Assembly (NCBI GenBank): GCA_028274465.1
Contig: CM051455.1
Coordinates: forward strand, 93,070,365-93,134,364
Reading direction: 5' to 3'
Source of the DNA: Plantago ovata
Lineage: Eukaryota; Streptophyta; Magnoliopsida; Lamiales; Plantaginaceae
Length of the DNA stretch: 64,000 bases
Shown: piece by piece, positions 21,188 through 31,565 of the stretch
Position numbering within the stretch: position 1 is the stretch's first letter
How the letters are laid out: every line of letters begins with the position of its first letter
Translations under genes and position numbers: made by a program
The notes under the pieces: generated by a model
The model's database searches: none
Seen by the model: the letters and a program-made list of their open reading frames with translations, nothing else
Told to the model about the DNA's origin: nothing

Positions 21188-22877
21188 TGTTAGGAAACTT
21201 GTAATTTTGATGAGCAATTAACCATGCTAAATTAAGAACAGTCCAGTAACTAGTACTCTTAAGGTCCATAGGATTTTAGAATTTTAAAGGACATTGTAAA
21301 AGAGGAACGTTTGCTGATGACTTAGATAGGTGTTAGATAAGTTATTTCTTTAGTGGATGACGTACTTTAATTTTTGTGAAGAAATTAATTTATTGACATT
21401 TTAGCGTATGATGTATTTTATTTTCTGAAAAGAAAATATCTTATTGATGGTTAGCTTTAATGAATCCTATTTTCTGAAAAGAAAATGACCTATTGAAGCA
21501 ATTTGCTGAAGATGTATTTTATTTATTACAAACAAATTATTGAAGCAAATAAGAAACCGGTCAGAATCTTGAAGACTTTTGAAGATCTGAAGACTTGAAG
21601 ACTTGAAGACTTGAAGATTGCTGAAGACTGGTAAGGCACGTGTTGCTCAGAAAGTGAAATTTTCAGCAATAGCATTGCATAAGTGAATATCTGAAAGACA
21701 TAGTAGGTTGTGCTTGCTGAAACTGAGAATGAACACTTGCTGATAAACATATGTGACCTCTTGCTGAATGTACTTGATTTTGCGCTCCAATGTTACTGTT
21801 TGAATTCTATTCAAATGTGCATTTAATGCAAAGCTTACACGCGAAGGACATGAAGACTAGAAGACAAACAAAGGTTGCTGCTGAAAGTACAAAAGCAAGA
21901 TAGTGACATGTTAAGGAACAAAAGCCTTAGGATTTGAAATTCAAACGGCTCCTTACTTGCACTATAAATAGAGGTCATCCGGCAAAGAGCTGAAGTGTGT
22001 CAACAACGTGATCAAACTCTCACTTGTGCTTAAAATTCACAAACCTTCAAACACTCTTACTGCCATTGATCCGTTCCATGACTTAAAGCTTGAAAAAGCT
22101 ACTTGTGAAGAAGTAGAACAAACTCGACTAAGGAATTAGTTAAGTGTTCTTTCTTTCGAATTAAAAAATAAGTCTTGACACCAGAAACAATCAAACTTGT
22201 TTACTGCAAAGTATTCAAAGTTGTGTTTCTTAGATTACTTGTTGTAACTGAATAAGTTATAATTAAGTTATCTCACCCCAAAACTCTCTAACTGAAAATA
22301 CACCCTTTCAGGCGTGATATTCAGGGGGAACTTAATCGAGCAAGCTTTTGCTGATTAAAAGTACCAAGTTTGGTGGAGAACAAGGTTGAGTTCTCTAGTT
22401 TAGGTTGGAAACAAAGCAAGTGTGCTTTGGTTTCTGTTGAATCGCTTTAGATAGGAGATTGTAAGAAACCTCAATCATATCTTAGTGGATTCAGTCCTAG
22501 AAAGGACAAAGTGGATTAGTTGGGAGATTACGCCACTCTCAGATACCACTCTAAAAGCGTTTGTGTGATGTACTTACTGCATTTAGCTTTCAGCAAATTA
22601 TAACTGTTTGTACACAGTCACTCACATCACTTGCTGAAACACTTTACTTGCTGAAAAAAGCACTTATCGTTTCAAAGACTTCCGCTCTCTGATTTTAAGT
22701 ATCAGCAAACCAAGCTACTGTAAAGTAACTTACGCTTGCTGAGAAAGTTAAGTATCAGCAACCTCATTACTGAAAAGTAATAAGTACTTGCTGAGATAAT
22801 TTTAAACGACAAAAGTTTGAAAAGACTATTCACCCCCCCCCCCTCTAGTCTTTTCTTGTTGTTTAAAGGGACCAACA
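21188..22877 (+). repeat. Sire 3' LTR
   Basis: Matches 1245-2921 with roughly 20-25 differences by eye, including one extra unit of the GAAGACTT repeat and a longer C run near 22835. It carries the four-hairpin array at 21369-21536 and a TATA box at 21963-21970. The TSD copy CTTAT follows at 22878. Confidence 0.95.
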
Positions 22878-24103
22878 CTTATAAAATAGCACTTCATACT
22901 TTTCTCATCTAATTTACCAGTGATTAATACTTTGACAAGCGCAGGACAACCCCACACACGTATGTGGTCAAAAGACGGTTTCTTGCCAGTCCATAACTCA
23001 TATGGAGTTTTCTCAACTGATTTAGATGGTACACGATTCAGAATATAGACTGAAGTTTGTAACGCATACCCCCACAGATATTTTGGAAGAGTAGAGAATG
23101 CAATCATGGAACTAACCATGTCTAACAAGGTTCGATTTCTCCTTTCGGATACGCCATTCAACTAAGGCGTTCCTGGCGGAGTCCATTGTGATTGAATTCC
23201 ATTTTCCTTTAAGTAATCGAGAAATGCATGACTTAACTATTCGCCTCCTTGATCAGAACGAAGTTTGACTATGCTTAAGTTCAATTGTTTCTCTACTTCA
23301 TTCCTAAACTCCTTAAACTTCTCAAAGGTTTCGGATTTATGTTTCATCAAATAAATGTATCTGTATCTTGAGAAGTCGTCTGTAAAGGTAACGAAGTAAG
23401 AATAACCTCCATGTGCTTGGACTGGGAATGGTCCACATACATCACAATGTACGAGCTCGAAGCAGCGTGTGGCACGAACTCCTTTCTACGTGAAAGGTTT
23501 GTTCGTCATCTTTCCTTTTATGCAAGATTCACAAGTTCCATAAGATTCAAAATCGAATGGTTCTAAGTACTCCATCTTCCTTAGTCTTTGAATCCGTGTT
23601 TCATTGATATGACCAAGTCTACAATGCCACATGTAAGATAAGTTATCCTTCTTACTTAAAGATGAATGTTTGTTGTCGATATGAAACATTGGTTGACTAC
23701 ATTGGAATATATATAAACCATTCATAAGATGAGACATTCCATAAATAATACCATTAAGCAAAAATTGACAAGTATTATCTGCGAAATAAAGGGAAAAACC
23801 TAAATTGTCTAACAACGGAATGGAAATAATATTTCGGACAAGAGAATGAACATAATAAACATTATAAAGTTCTAATCTTTGTCCTAAGGGAAGATCTATC
23901 TTGAGTCTTCCAACACGCTTGGCAGCAACACTTGCTCCATCCCTAACGCGTAGATCGATTTCCCCTTGCTTGACTAGCCTTGAATTAGTGAGCCCATGTA
24001 CATTATTACAAATGTGCGAGCCACAAAATGTATCTAATACCCAACTATTGGAGTGAAAAGTAGTCATGTTTATTTCAACAACAAACATACCTGAGCTAGA
24101 TGT
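22878..24103 (-). pseudogene. Cop-1: copia integrase and protease fragment
   Basis: Minus-strand continuation of Cop-1 beyond Sire. From right to left: the protease near 23980-24088 (NMTTFHSNSWVLDT, GSHICNN), [14 protein letters not shown] near 23800-23850, the HHCC pre-integrase block near 23500-23640 ([23 protein letters not shown]), and the integrase core with [13 protein letters not shown] near 23110-23160 and [12 protein letters not shown] near 22970-23010. The left end meets the Sire TSD and the right end meets SoloA. Protein identity with Cop-2 is high. It is broken a few times. Confidence 0.9.
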
Positions 24104-25412
24104 TGATGACAGTGTTTTTTACACTATCATTCGGGTCTTTTTCACCAATTTAGCTATCCTCTGGCATGCATTTTAGTGCATTTTGTTAGAATAGTGTCAC
24201 GTTTCAATTTATTTTGTTATTTTCAGGTTTTAAGTGAAAATCGCACTTTTAAATATAGATCTTGGCGAAACAGTGATGTTTTGGTGCAACGAGATCACCC
24301 GTTGTGTGTCAAGGAGTAACGGGACGAGTTTTCAGGCCAAAAGACCAAGTTTCGGAGCTCAAAACTGTGCCAAGGGCCAAAATCGAAGATCCGGAGGAAG
24401 AAAAGGCACGGGCAACTCTCTGCCCGTGCCAGGCGCACCGCCTGGTGCCCGACGGTCCGCCGGGTGTCTGGCGGTCCGCCGCGTACCAGGCGGTCCACCG
24501 CGGAGCTTCCGACACCCAGCTATATATACTTTTAAAGTTGCGAATTTTCATATCTTAGATCATTATTTTGCAGACTTAAACCCTAGAGCTTGTTCTGGGT
24601 ATTTTGTTCTCTTAGAACCATTGTTTCTTAGCGATTTTGGAGCTTTGAGTAGAGATTTGGACATCAATTGATCTCACCTTGCTAGATCTTTGTGAGTTTA
24701 GCAATTCACCGGAGATTGACAACCTTTGGTGGTAACTTTGTATCTCACAATTTATGCTATTTATCTTTCAATTCAACTATGTTTTCTTATATGATTGCCA
24801 TTGTTGTTTATGATTTTGATATGAGTAGCTAAGCATCTAGTTGGTGATAGTATGTAAATTCGTAGCTAGGGTTCATATTATGCATGATTGAGTTTCTGAG
24901 TCTTTTACTTGTTTAGTTGTTATATTCGAATTTTGATCCGATTAAGCCATTGTCTTCGTAGAAAAGTGTTAGAAACACTAGGACAATTCAAGATCATCGT
25001 TTTCAATATCTTCAATTACAAGTACTGCTTGAACTAAGACTGACAACCTTAGCCAAGTATTAGTATAGATAGGAAGCTTTCAAAATACACGTCTACAAAT
25101 CTGTTTTTGGTGTTTGTTAATTCGAATTACTTTTAAAGCAGTACAAGTTGCACTTTCATGCATAATTAGAACTTGATGCTTAGAATGATCATACTATCAC
25201 CAGCTCCTATCATATATTGTTAAGTCAAGCTAGGTCAAATTTGTTTTCTGAATTTATATAGTTAGTTATTTAGTTAAAGCTAGTTTAGTCCCTAGAGATC
25301 GACACTCGAGGTCATCTTACCTCTGCACTACGTGTTTTGTGTAGTTGTGAGTTGCCCTTTGGCTTTCAAACAAATTTATTTGATTGTTCGAGTCTGACAA
25401 TCTCGGTCATCA
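24104..25412 (+). mobile_element. SoloA: gypsy-type solo LTR in Cop-1
   Basis: Runs from TGATGACAGTG to GGTCATCA with the layout of the Ath LTR: opening ACACTATCATTCGGG, GC palindrome ladder near 24434-24497, TATATATA near 24521, then CGACACTCGAGG near 25300. Cop-1 coding sense resumes on both sides (protease leader left, gag knuckle right), with no internal element sequence, so this is a solo LTR left by LTR-LTR recombination. The flanking five bases are GATGT and GGTGC, matching at three of five positions with two transitions, which fits an old, methylation-decayed duplication. It is the most diverged LTR of its family here. Confidence 0.82.
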
Positions 25413-25634
25413 GGTGCTGGATGCGTCATAGCTCCATTTGCCTTCATCTTCTGACAGTCTTTCTTCTAATGCCCTTTCTTCTTACAGTAAAGGCACTCAT
25501 TTGTGCGTACTCGTCCACTTCTCTTGAAGGTTGCTCCTTTCTGATTTAGACTTTTAAGCTTAGTACTAGGTGCACTAGCCTTGGCTTTCTTCTTTACCTT
25601 ACGCTTAGCTCCCTTGCTTTTTGGGTTTGGGTTG
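25413..25634 (-). pseudogene. gag: Cop-1: gag C-terminal part with zinc knuckle
   Basis: The minus strand encodes a basic Lys-rich segment (KSKGAKRKVKKKAKA) and the start of a CCHC knuckle, CLYCKKKGH near 25470-25500, the usual end of a copia gag. It lies next to the protease of Cop-1 once SoloA is set aside. The right edge is the TRG-1 insertion point. The remaining gag and 5' LTR of Cop-1 are not in the window. Confidence 0.85.
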
Positions 25635-26983
25635 TGATGAGTCGTTTTTTCACCAATTAATTTTTTTTTAAAATTGAATGAGCACTTATCACTACAAAAA
25701 TTAGAGTTCAATGGCAAGCTGTCCCCGAGTATCGTTCTCTCGGGACTTAACGTGGCTTTATTTGAGGTTTTCTAATCAGATTTCAGTCAACGAGTTCAAG
25801 TTGGTTTTGAAAATGGTTTTAGACAAAAGCAAACTAGAATCAAACTTGTTGTAATCAAAGATGGAGAACGGTTGGTGGTAGAATCGAATTAACATGTATG
25901 GATTACGAATATGCTCACATGTTCAGTGCGTAAAGCCTTCGACTATGTCTGCTAAGCAACCGTCTAGGTAAATTTCAAGACACACATCATAAAAGATTAC
26001 TATCAATACTTTAGAGGTGCTTGTCACTAACACCATTTATCTAGCATGCTGCAAATCACGAACATACAATCCTATAGCTTTCATTGACCACGAGTTAGTC
26101 ACATAGTCTATTCGAATATATTTTATAGGCAACTGTGAATCATATGAAGCAATTTGCAGCAAGATTGAATCACAATCTCATGTAAGCATAAACATAATCC
26201 AACACATGTAAATTCTACATTCTACCACCAACACAAACGATTTAGCTACTCATATTCAATAATAAAAACACCATATCATATGAATTGTTACAGGAAGACA
26301 CTTGATCAAACTGCTAGACAATAGATTGATACAAGTTACCACCAAAGCTTTTGCTATTCGGTTGAATTGATGAAAAACCTCTCCGTAGATGAAAATAGCA
26401 AGAAATCCTATGGCAAAATGTTCAATCCAATGTGAATTACAATGTAGATCTGAGTTCTAGGGTGAAAATTGGGGCTAGGAGCTCTCCAAAATTCAAATGC
26501 TAAAGTCTGAAAATATAAAAGTAACTGAAAATTGAGTTTAAGGACAGAATCTCGAATCTGTAACTGAAGCCAAGCGGTCCACTTGGACGCTGGGCAACTC
26601 TCTGGAATTCCAGTGACTTCCAGGCGGAGGGCTTGGCTTCTGGAAGCGGCTCACTTGCTTTGTGTGGCAGATTTTGACTTGAAAGCTTCATCCTTTGCCC
26701 ACGATCGGTCCTCGGGTGCGTTGGACTCGTCCTTCTCAATGCTTATTGTGGCTCGGGCACTCACGAACAAAGCCACAGGGATCGAGGAACTTCAACGGGG
26801 CCAGTTTCCATAAACAAAATGCTCGTTTTTAGCTCCAAAAACACAGTTTCGTACCTAAGTGCCTGAAAGTGCAGAAAACACAAAACATGACACTATTTTA
26901 CAAAACTAACCAAAAAATTAAGCAAAAAGATAGCAAAAGAAGGTAAAAAAGACAAGATGAACGCGTCAAAAATACGTTCATCA
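25635..26983 (-). repeat. TRG-1 3' LTR
   Basis: 1349 bp; plus-strand reading TGATGAGTCG to CGTTCATCA. The same LTR family as 42883-43209 and as Gyp-4 at 63150-64000, shown by the shared tracts with CGTTCTCTCGGGAC and GCGTAAAACCTTCGA-like strings. It contains a weaker GC palindrome ladder near 26570-26655. Confidence 0.88.
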
Positions 26984-28202
26984 ACCTCCCCAAACCAAAC
27001 CCTTGTTTGTCCTCAAGCAACAAACTAATCTAAATGCAACACAAAAAGGAGTCTCATGCAAAATAAAGTGAACTAATCTATTGAATCTACCAAATGCTTA
27101 CAAACAAAGACCGTATGAGCATGACATGCAAGTAGGTTGAAGAATGCCTCGATTGCGAATATACACATCTCATGTGCACTTTGTTAAACAAAGGAGTCTC
27201 TCGTAACATCTTCTACTTGGACCTGGTCAGTGACGACACAATGATGCATATTATCGTACTACAATTGGCCCGTGCATATGAAACCGAGGGCTTACTACTG
27301 TTCACCAAGCGAGACTTTTCCTCAAGAGATGGCGAACCAATACTGGCTCTCATCAAACGAATGAGGGTTTCCTTGAAAGATAACACTCCCCTATTCTACC
27401 CAGACTCTCAAAGAATGAGTCTCTTTCAACCACTTCTTGAATGGCAAGACGAGGGTGGTCAAGAACAAGCCTTGGACAAAGGCAAAATGAAACAAAAGAT
27501 AGAATTTACAACTCGATAACTTCACAAGAACAAAATATTTACATGACACTTGACACTTTACAAAGACTGCTTTTTGGCTTGCAAGGACCCTTCTTTTGCT
27601 TTTTTGGGTCTTATTCTTATTTTTCTTATCTTTTTGTTTCTTTTTATCTTTTTTTTTCTTTTTCTCTTTTTATTTTTTTTTCCTTTCTTTTCTCTTTTTT
27701 TTTTTATAAATATATATAAGCAAGCAGCAGTACTTAACAACGAAACAACGAAAAACACCTCCCCAAACCTATTCGAGAGGTTTGAGCACAAAGACGAAAA
27801 AGAAAAAGGACAAACTCTACAAAGACGCCTCCCCCAACCTATTGGGACTCCAAACAAAAAGGAAAATGACAAACTTTACAATGACTCTAAGACGAAAGAC
27901 AAGATCAACAAAGCAACCCCCTCCCCAAACCTATTCGATAGAATAGGTTTAATAGAAGGAATCACACACCTCACGCTACCTCCTTCCTAGGCACTTGTCG
28001 CCTCTTACGTACATAATTACATGGGTTACAACCATAGGCTCAAACATGCATCATTTTATAAAGGCCTCCGTGAACCGCATCAGAAGAAACACCACTCAAG
28101 GTGATGTCTAGACTACTAAGCTTAACTAGTGCACATGCGAATGTGACAAACCAAGCGAGACAAGCCTCAAACTACTTACATGGTGATGCAACATATGGTC
28201 AA
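26984..28202 (-). other. TRG-1 3' non-coding region, distal part
   Basis: No gene. Next to the LTR is the polypurine tract (plus-strand ACCTCCCCAAACC, 26984-26996). A polypurine run in element sense fills about 27580-27715; its Lys-rich translation is a composition artefact. Hairpins related to AACCTATTC-loop-GAATAGGTT with an adjacent PPT-like TTTGGGGAG lie near 27760, 27830 and at 27928-27949. The same landmarks recur in TRG-2 and TRG-3. Confidence 0.75.
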
Positions 28203-29403
28203 TGATGAATGTGTATTTTAAACTTTCATTCGAGTTTTTTTCACCTATCTTAGTTATCCTCTATGTTAATTTAGCTATATTTTAGTGCATTTTATTAGAA
28301 TAGTGTCACGTTTCCCTTTAGTTTGTATTTTACAGGTTTTGGGTGAAAAACGAGGTTTTCCGGGCAATTATATTGAAGTAGACAAGGAATTGGTGTTCCA
28401 AAAGCCTAATTGGAGTATCTGAAAGATTTCAGATAGGATTTGAATTCTAGGGGTCGAGTCTAAAGGCTAAAAGGTCACTAGAAGGCAGAAACCGAGTCCG
28501 AAAAGGGGAAGAAATCCAAAAACGCGTCGAAAACGCGTTTTGGGCCGAAAAACACTCCCGGGCGAGTCACCCGGGACGTGGGACGAATCGCCCCACACCA
28601 GGCGAATCGCCCGGTGTGTGGGGCCCTTTTCCCCACACAATTCGAATGCCTATATATAGTTGCTCAGCTTTCTCCGTTTTTCATACTTTTCCAGACCTTT
28701 TCTCTCACCTTTCTCAGTAGTTTTAGGTAGGAATTCTCCAGAGCCTGTTCTAGGGATTCTTAGCTTAGGAGATACTTTTTCTTAGCGTTTTGGAGCGTGT
28801 ATGATCGCGATTCTTCGGAGATTGACAACCTTCGGTAACATTGTATCTTACAGTTTTTCTATTTATATTTATATATCTTTCATCATGTTTTCATTCATTC
28901 GTGGTATGATTTCTGTTGATTGCATGACAACTATGAGTAGCTAAACTTCTTGTTGGTGATAGTATGTGATTTCTTAGCGAAGGGTTAATAATTATGCTAA
29001 TGGCTATATCGCGCATTATACTCTGAGTTATTGCTTTATTTCTTTGATCTATCTAAAACCTCTATCTTCGTAGTGTTGAATAATTACGGAACACAATTGG
29101 ACAATTCATTGATCAAAGATCTCCATGCAAGACCGAGGAATTTATGCATAATTATTAACCTGCTATGCTTTGAATGGCCATACTATCACCAATCTCCATT
29201 ATCTGTTAAGAAAAACCTTTGCTAAGTCGTCTGCTGTTTTATATTCTTAAGTTAGATTAGATAAAGCTAGTTATAGTCCTTAGAGATCGACACTCGAGGT
29301 TATTCTACTGCTACACTACGGTTTTCGTTGTAGTTGTGAATTGCCTTTGGCTAAATAACAAATTTATTTGATTAATTGGAACCCGACATTCCAACGTTCA
29401 TCA
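28203..29403 (+). mobile_element. SoloB: gypsy-type solo LTR in TRG-1
   Basis: 1201 bp from TGATGAATGTG to GTTCATCA, flanked on both sides by the 5-bp duplication GTCAA (28198-28202 and 29404-29408). No internal sequence remains. Same LTR family as Ath and TRG-3, with a GC palindrome ladder (cores starting 28563, 28584, 28603) and TATATATA near 28651. The perfect duplication suggests that it is younger than SoloA. Confidence 0.92.
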
Positions 29404-30052
29404 GTCAATGGTCATAAGTACTTAGTCTACTCAATAAAAAGGTTCAAAAAACTTGGCAATAAACTCCACACACATCAACGTGCAACAACTAATCTAAGGA
29501 TGATATGCATGCAAAAATTTAAAAACACGACAAATCATTAGAACTTGAGCTAAAAAGGTACGCACGAACCAAAGAAGCACATAGTACTGAAAATCCAATA
29601 ACCCCTCCCCAAACCTAAACTTTTGCTCGTCCTCGAGCATCGAAAAGTTGATAAAAAAGGAAGAATTTGATTGAAAGTACACTTCCCTGAGATAAAGGTT
29701 CGTGTCCAACTCCTATAAGTGGGTAGTACCTGAAAGGACTCAAATAACAAGTGAAAACGGGTGCACAAAGGTGAAAAGACTGGACAAAAGGGAATATTTT
29801 GGGAACAGGGTCCAAGTGGACCGCTTGGCAGGAGCCAAGCGGACCACTTGGCAAGCGGTCCGCTCGGGATCCTCTAGGAGGACCGTTTGGTTGCTGGCAG
29901 AATTCCAGAGAATTCTGCTGGCATCCAGGTGGACCGCTTGGGGATTCCAAGCGGACCACTTGTCCTGTTTTCCCAAAATTTCCACGTTTTTCCTATCTTA
30001 AGTCACCTAAAGCTCCGAAACGAAGACTAAGCTAAACTAAACACGACAAAAG
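29404..30052 (-). other. TRG-1 3' non-coding region between SoloB and Ath
   Basis: No gene. It holds a PPT-like pyrimidine run near 29608 in plus orientation, and a palindrome ladder at about 29812-29962 made of units such as AAGTGGACCGCTT and AAGCGGACCACTT spaced about 16-21 bp. The last five bases, AAAAG, are the left target duplication of Ath. Confidence 0.7.
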
Positions 30053-31313
30053 TGATGAATGTGTATTTTACACTTTCATTCGAGTCTTTTTCACCTATTT
30101 TAGCTATCCTCTATGTTAATTTAGCTATATTTTAGTACATTTTATTAGAATAGTGTCACGTTTCCCTTTAGATTTTATTTTACAGGTTTTGGTTGAAATT
30201 CGGAGATTTCCGGGCAATTATATTGAAGTCCACAAGGAATTGGTGTTCCAGAGGCCTATTTGGAGTATCTGAAAGTTTCCGGATAGGATTTGGAGTCTAG
30301 GGGTCGAATCTGTAGGTTAGAGGGCCACTAGAAGTCAGAAACCGAGTCCGAAAAAGTGAAGAAATCCAAAACCGCGTCGAAAACGCGAAAATTCCGCGAA
30401 ATAACTGGGGGGCGAACCGCCCAGCCTGCGGCGAACCGCCCCAGAGTTAATTCGGGGCCTATATATAGTGCTCAGTTTTCTCTCCGAAAATCATATCTTT
30501 CCAAGCCTACTTTCTCACCTCTCTCTATAGTTTTAGGTAGGAACTTCCCGGGGCCTGTCCTGGGAGTTCCGTAGCTTAGGGGATACTTTTTCATAGCAGA
30601 TTGGAGCTCGTAGGACCACAATCATCCGGAGATTGACAACCTTCGGTAACTTTGTATCTTACAGTTTTATCTACTTATTTTATATATCTTTCAATATGTT
30701 TTCTTCTATGATTTCTGTTGATTGCATGCCTATTATGAGTAGCTAAACTTATCATTGGTGGTAGTATGTGAATTCTTAGCGAGGGAAGATAATCATGCTA
30801 ATGGCTATATCGCGCATTATACTCCGTGTCATTGCTTTATTTCGTTGATCAGTTGTAACCAAAATTCTCGTATGTTGTATTGATTATTATGCACAATTGG
30901 ACACTAGTCGACCATCAGACCAATTATCTTCGTAGTGTTGAATAATTACGGAACACATTAGGACAATCGTGATTGATTAGTCAGACCAAATTATCTTCGT
31001 AGTGCTTAATACTTGCAACAGGACACTAGATTGATTCAAAGATCTCTATGCAAGACCGAGGAATTTATGCATGATTATCGACCCATTATGTTAAGAAGGA
31101 CCATACTATCACCAATCTCCATTATCTGCTAGAAACCCCCTATTACTATCTGTCTGCTGTTTTTATATTCTTAATTAGATTTGATAAAGCTAGTATAGTC
31201 CTGAGAGAACGACACTCGAGTCATTCTACTGCTACACTACGGTTTTCGTTGTAGTTGTGGATTGCCTTTGGCTTAATTACAAATTTATTTGATTGAATCT
31301 GACACGTTCATCA
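30053..31313 (+). repeat. Ath 5' LTR
   Basis: TGATGAATGTG to CACGTTCATCA; the ends form an imperfect inverted repeat of about 12 bp, longer than the usual TG/CA. A GC palindrome pair at about 30409-30440 precedes TATATATAG at 30460, then a pyrimidine-rich leader. A segment with repeated CTTCGTAGTG strings runs near 30915-31010. Confidence 0.94.
30405..30468 (+). promoter_or_regulatory. GC palindrome pair and TATA box, Ath 5' LTR
   Basis: Two GGCGAACCGCC cores (CGAAC at 30413 and 30432, 19 bp apart) lie directly upstream of TATATATAG. The same order is found in every LTR of this family in the window, so this is the likely core promoter. Confidence 0.65.
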
Positions 31314-31316
31314 AAT

Positions 31317-31334
31317 TGGCGCCGCTGTCGGGGA
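31317..31334 (+). promoter_or_regulatory. Primer binding site, tRNA-Asp (Ath)
   Basis: TGGCGCCGCTGTCGGGGA, three bases after the LTR, matches the complement of the 3' end of plant tRNA-Asp, the primer typical of Athila-type gypsy elements. The leader to 31565 holds no gene. Confidence 0.9.
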
Positions 31335-31565
31335 CTATACTCCTTTTTTCTGTTTAATTTGTTTATATTTACAGCTTTTGATTCCTAATTCTTTTAGTTT
31401 TAGTTTTCCTTTTTAATCTCTCTCTGATACTGCTTCCCCAGTCTGTTTCGAATTCTCCTTTCCTAGCCTTAGTAGTATTCGATATCTAGAAATATTCTCG
31501 ATTTTTGAAATTTCTAACGAGGCTAATTTTTAGTTTTGAGTTACTCCTGATACAGATTTCCAGGT

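Larger units (their letters stand above)
1245..22877 (+). mobile_element. Sire: Sirevirus-type Ty1/copia retrotransposon with env-like region
   Basis: A copia element bounded by two long LTRs (1677 and 1690 bp) and a CTTAT target duplication. The order is 5' LTR, initiator-Met primer site, gag with a zinc knuckle and long coiled coil, protease, integrase, RT, RNase H, a non-coding interval, a large env-like region, polypurine tract and 3' LTR. Copia domain order, a coiled-coil gag and an ORF downstream of pol are hallmarks of the Sirevirus (SIRE1/Maximus) lineage. The LTRs differ at roughly 20-25 positions by eye (about 1.5%), so the insertion is recent, probably under about a million years at usual plant rates. 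The span includes a 100-N gap and a repeated block of about 5.85 kb; without the repeat and gap the element would be about 15.7 kb. The coding parts are broken in several places. Confidence 0.93.

Noticed and set aside
24234-24671. Overlapping open frames on both strands in SoloA
   Set aside because: They arise from the GC-rich palindrome ladder in the LTR and have no protein similarity.
27558-27872. Minus-strand open frame rich in Lys/Arg, resembling a basic nuclear protein
   Set aside because: It is the translation of a purine-rich tract and has no domain; the same tract in TRG-2 and TRG-3 gives unrelated frames.
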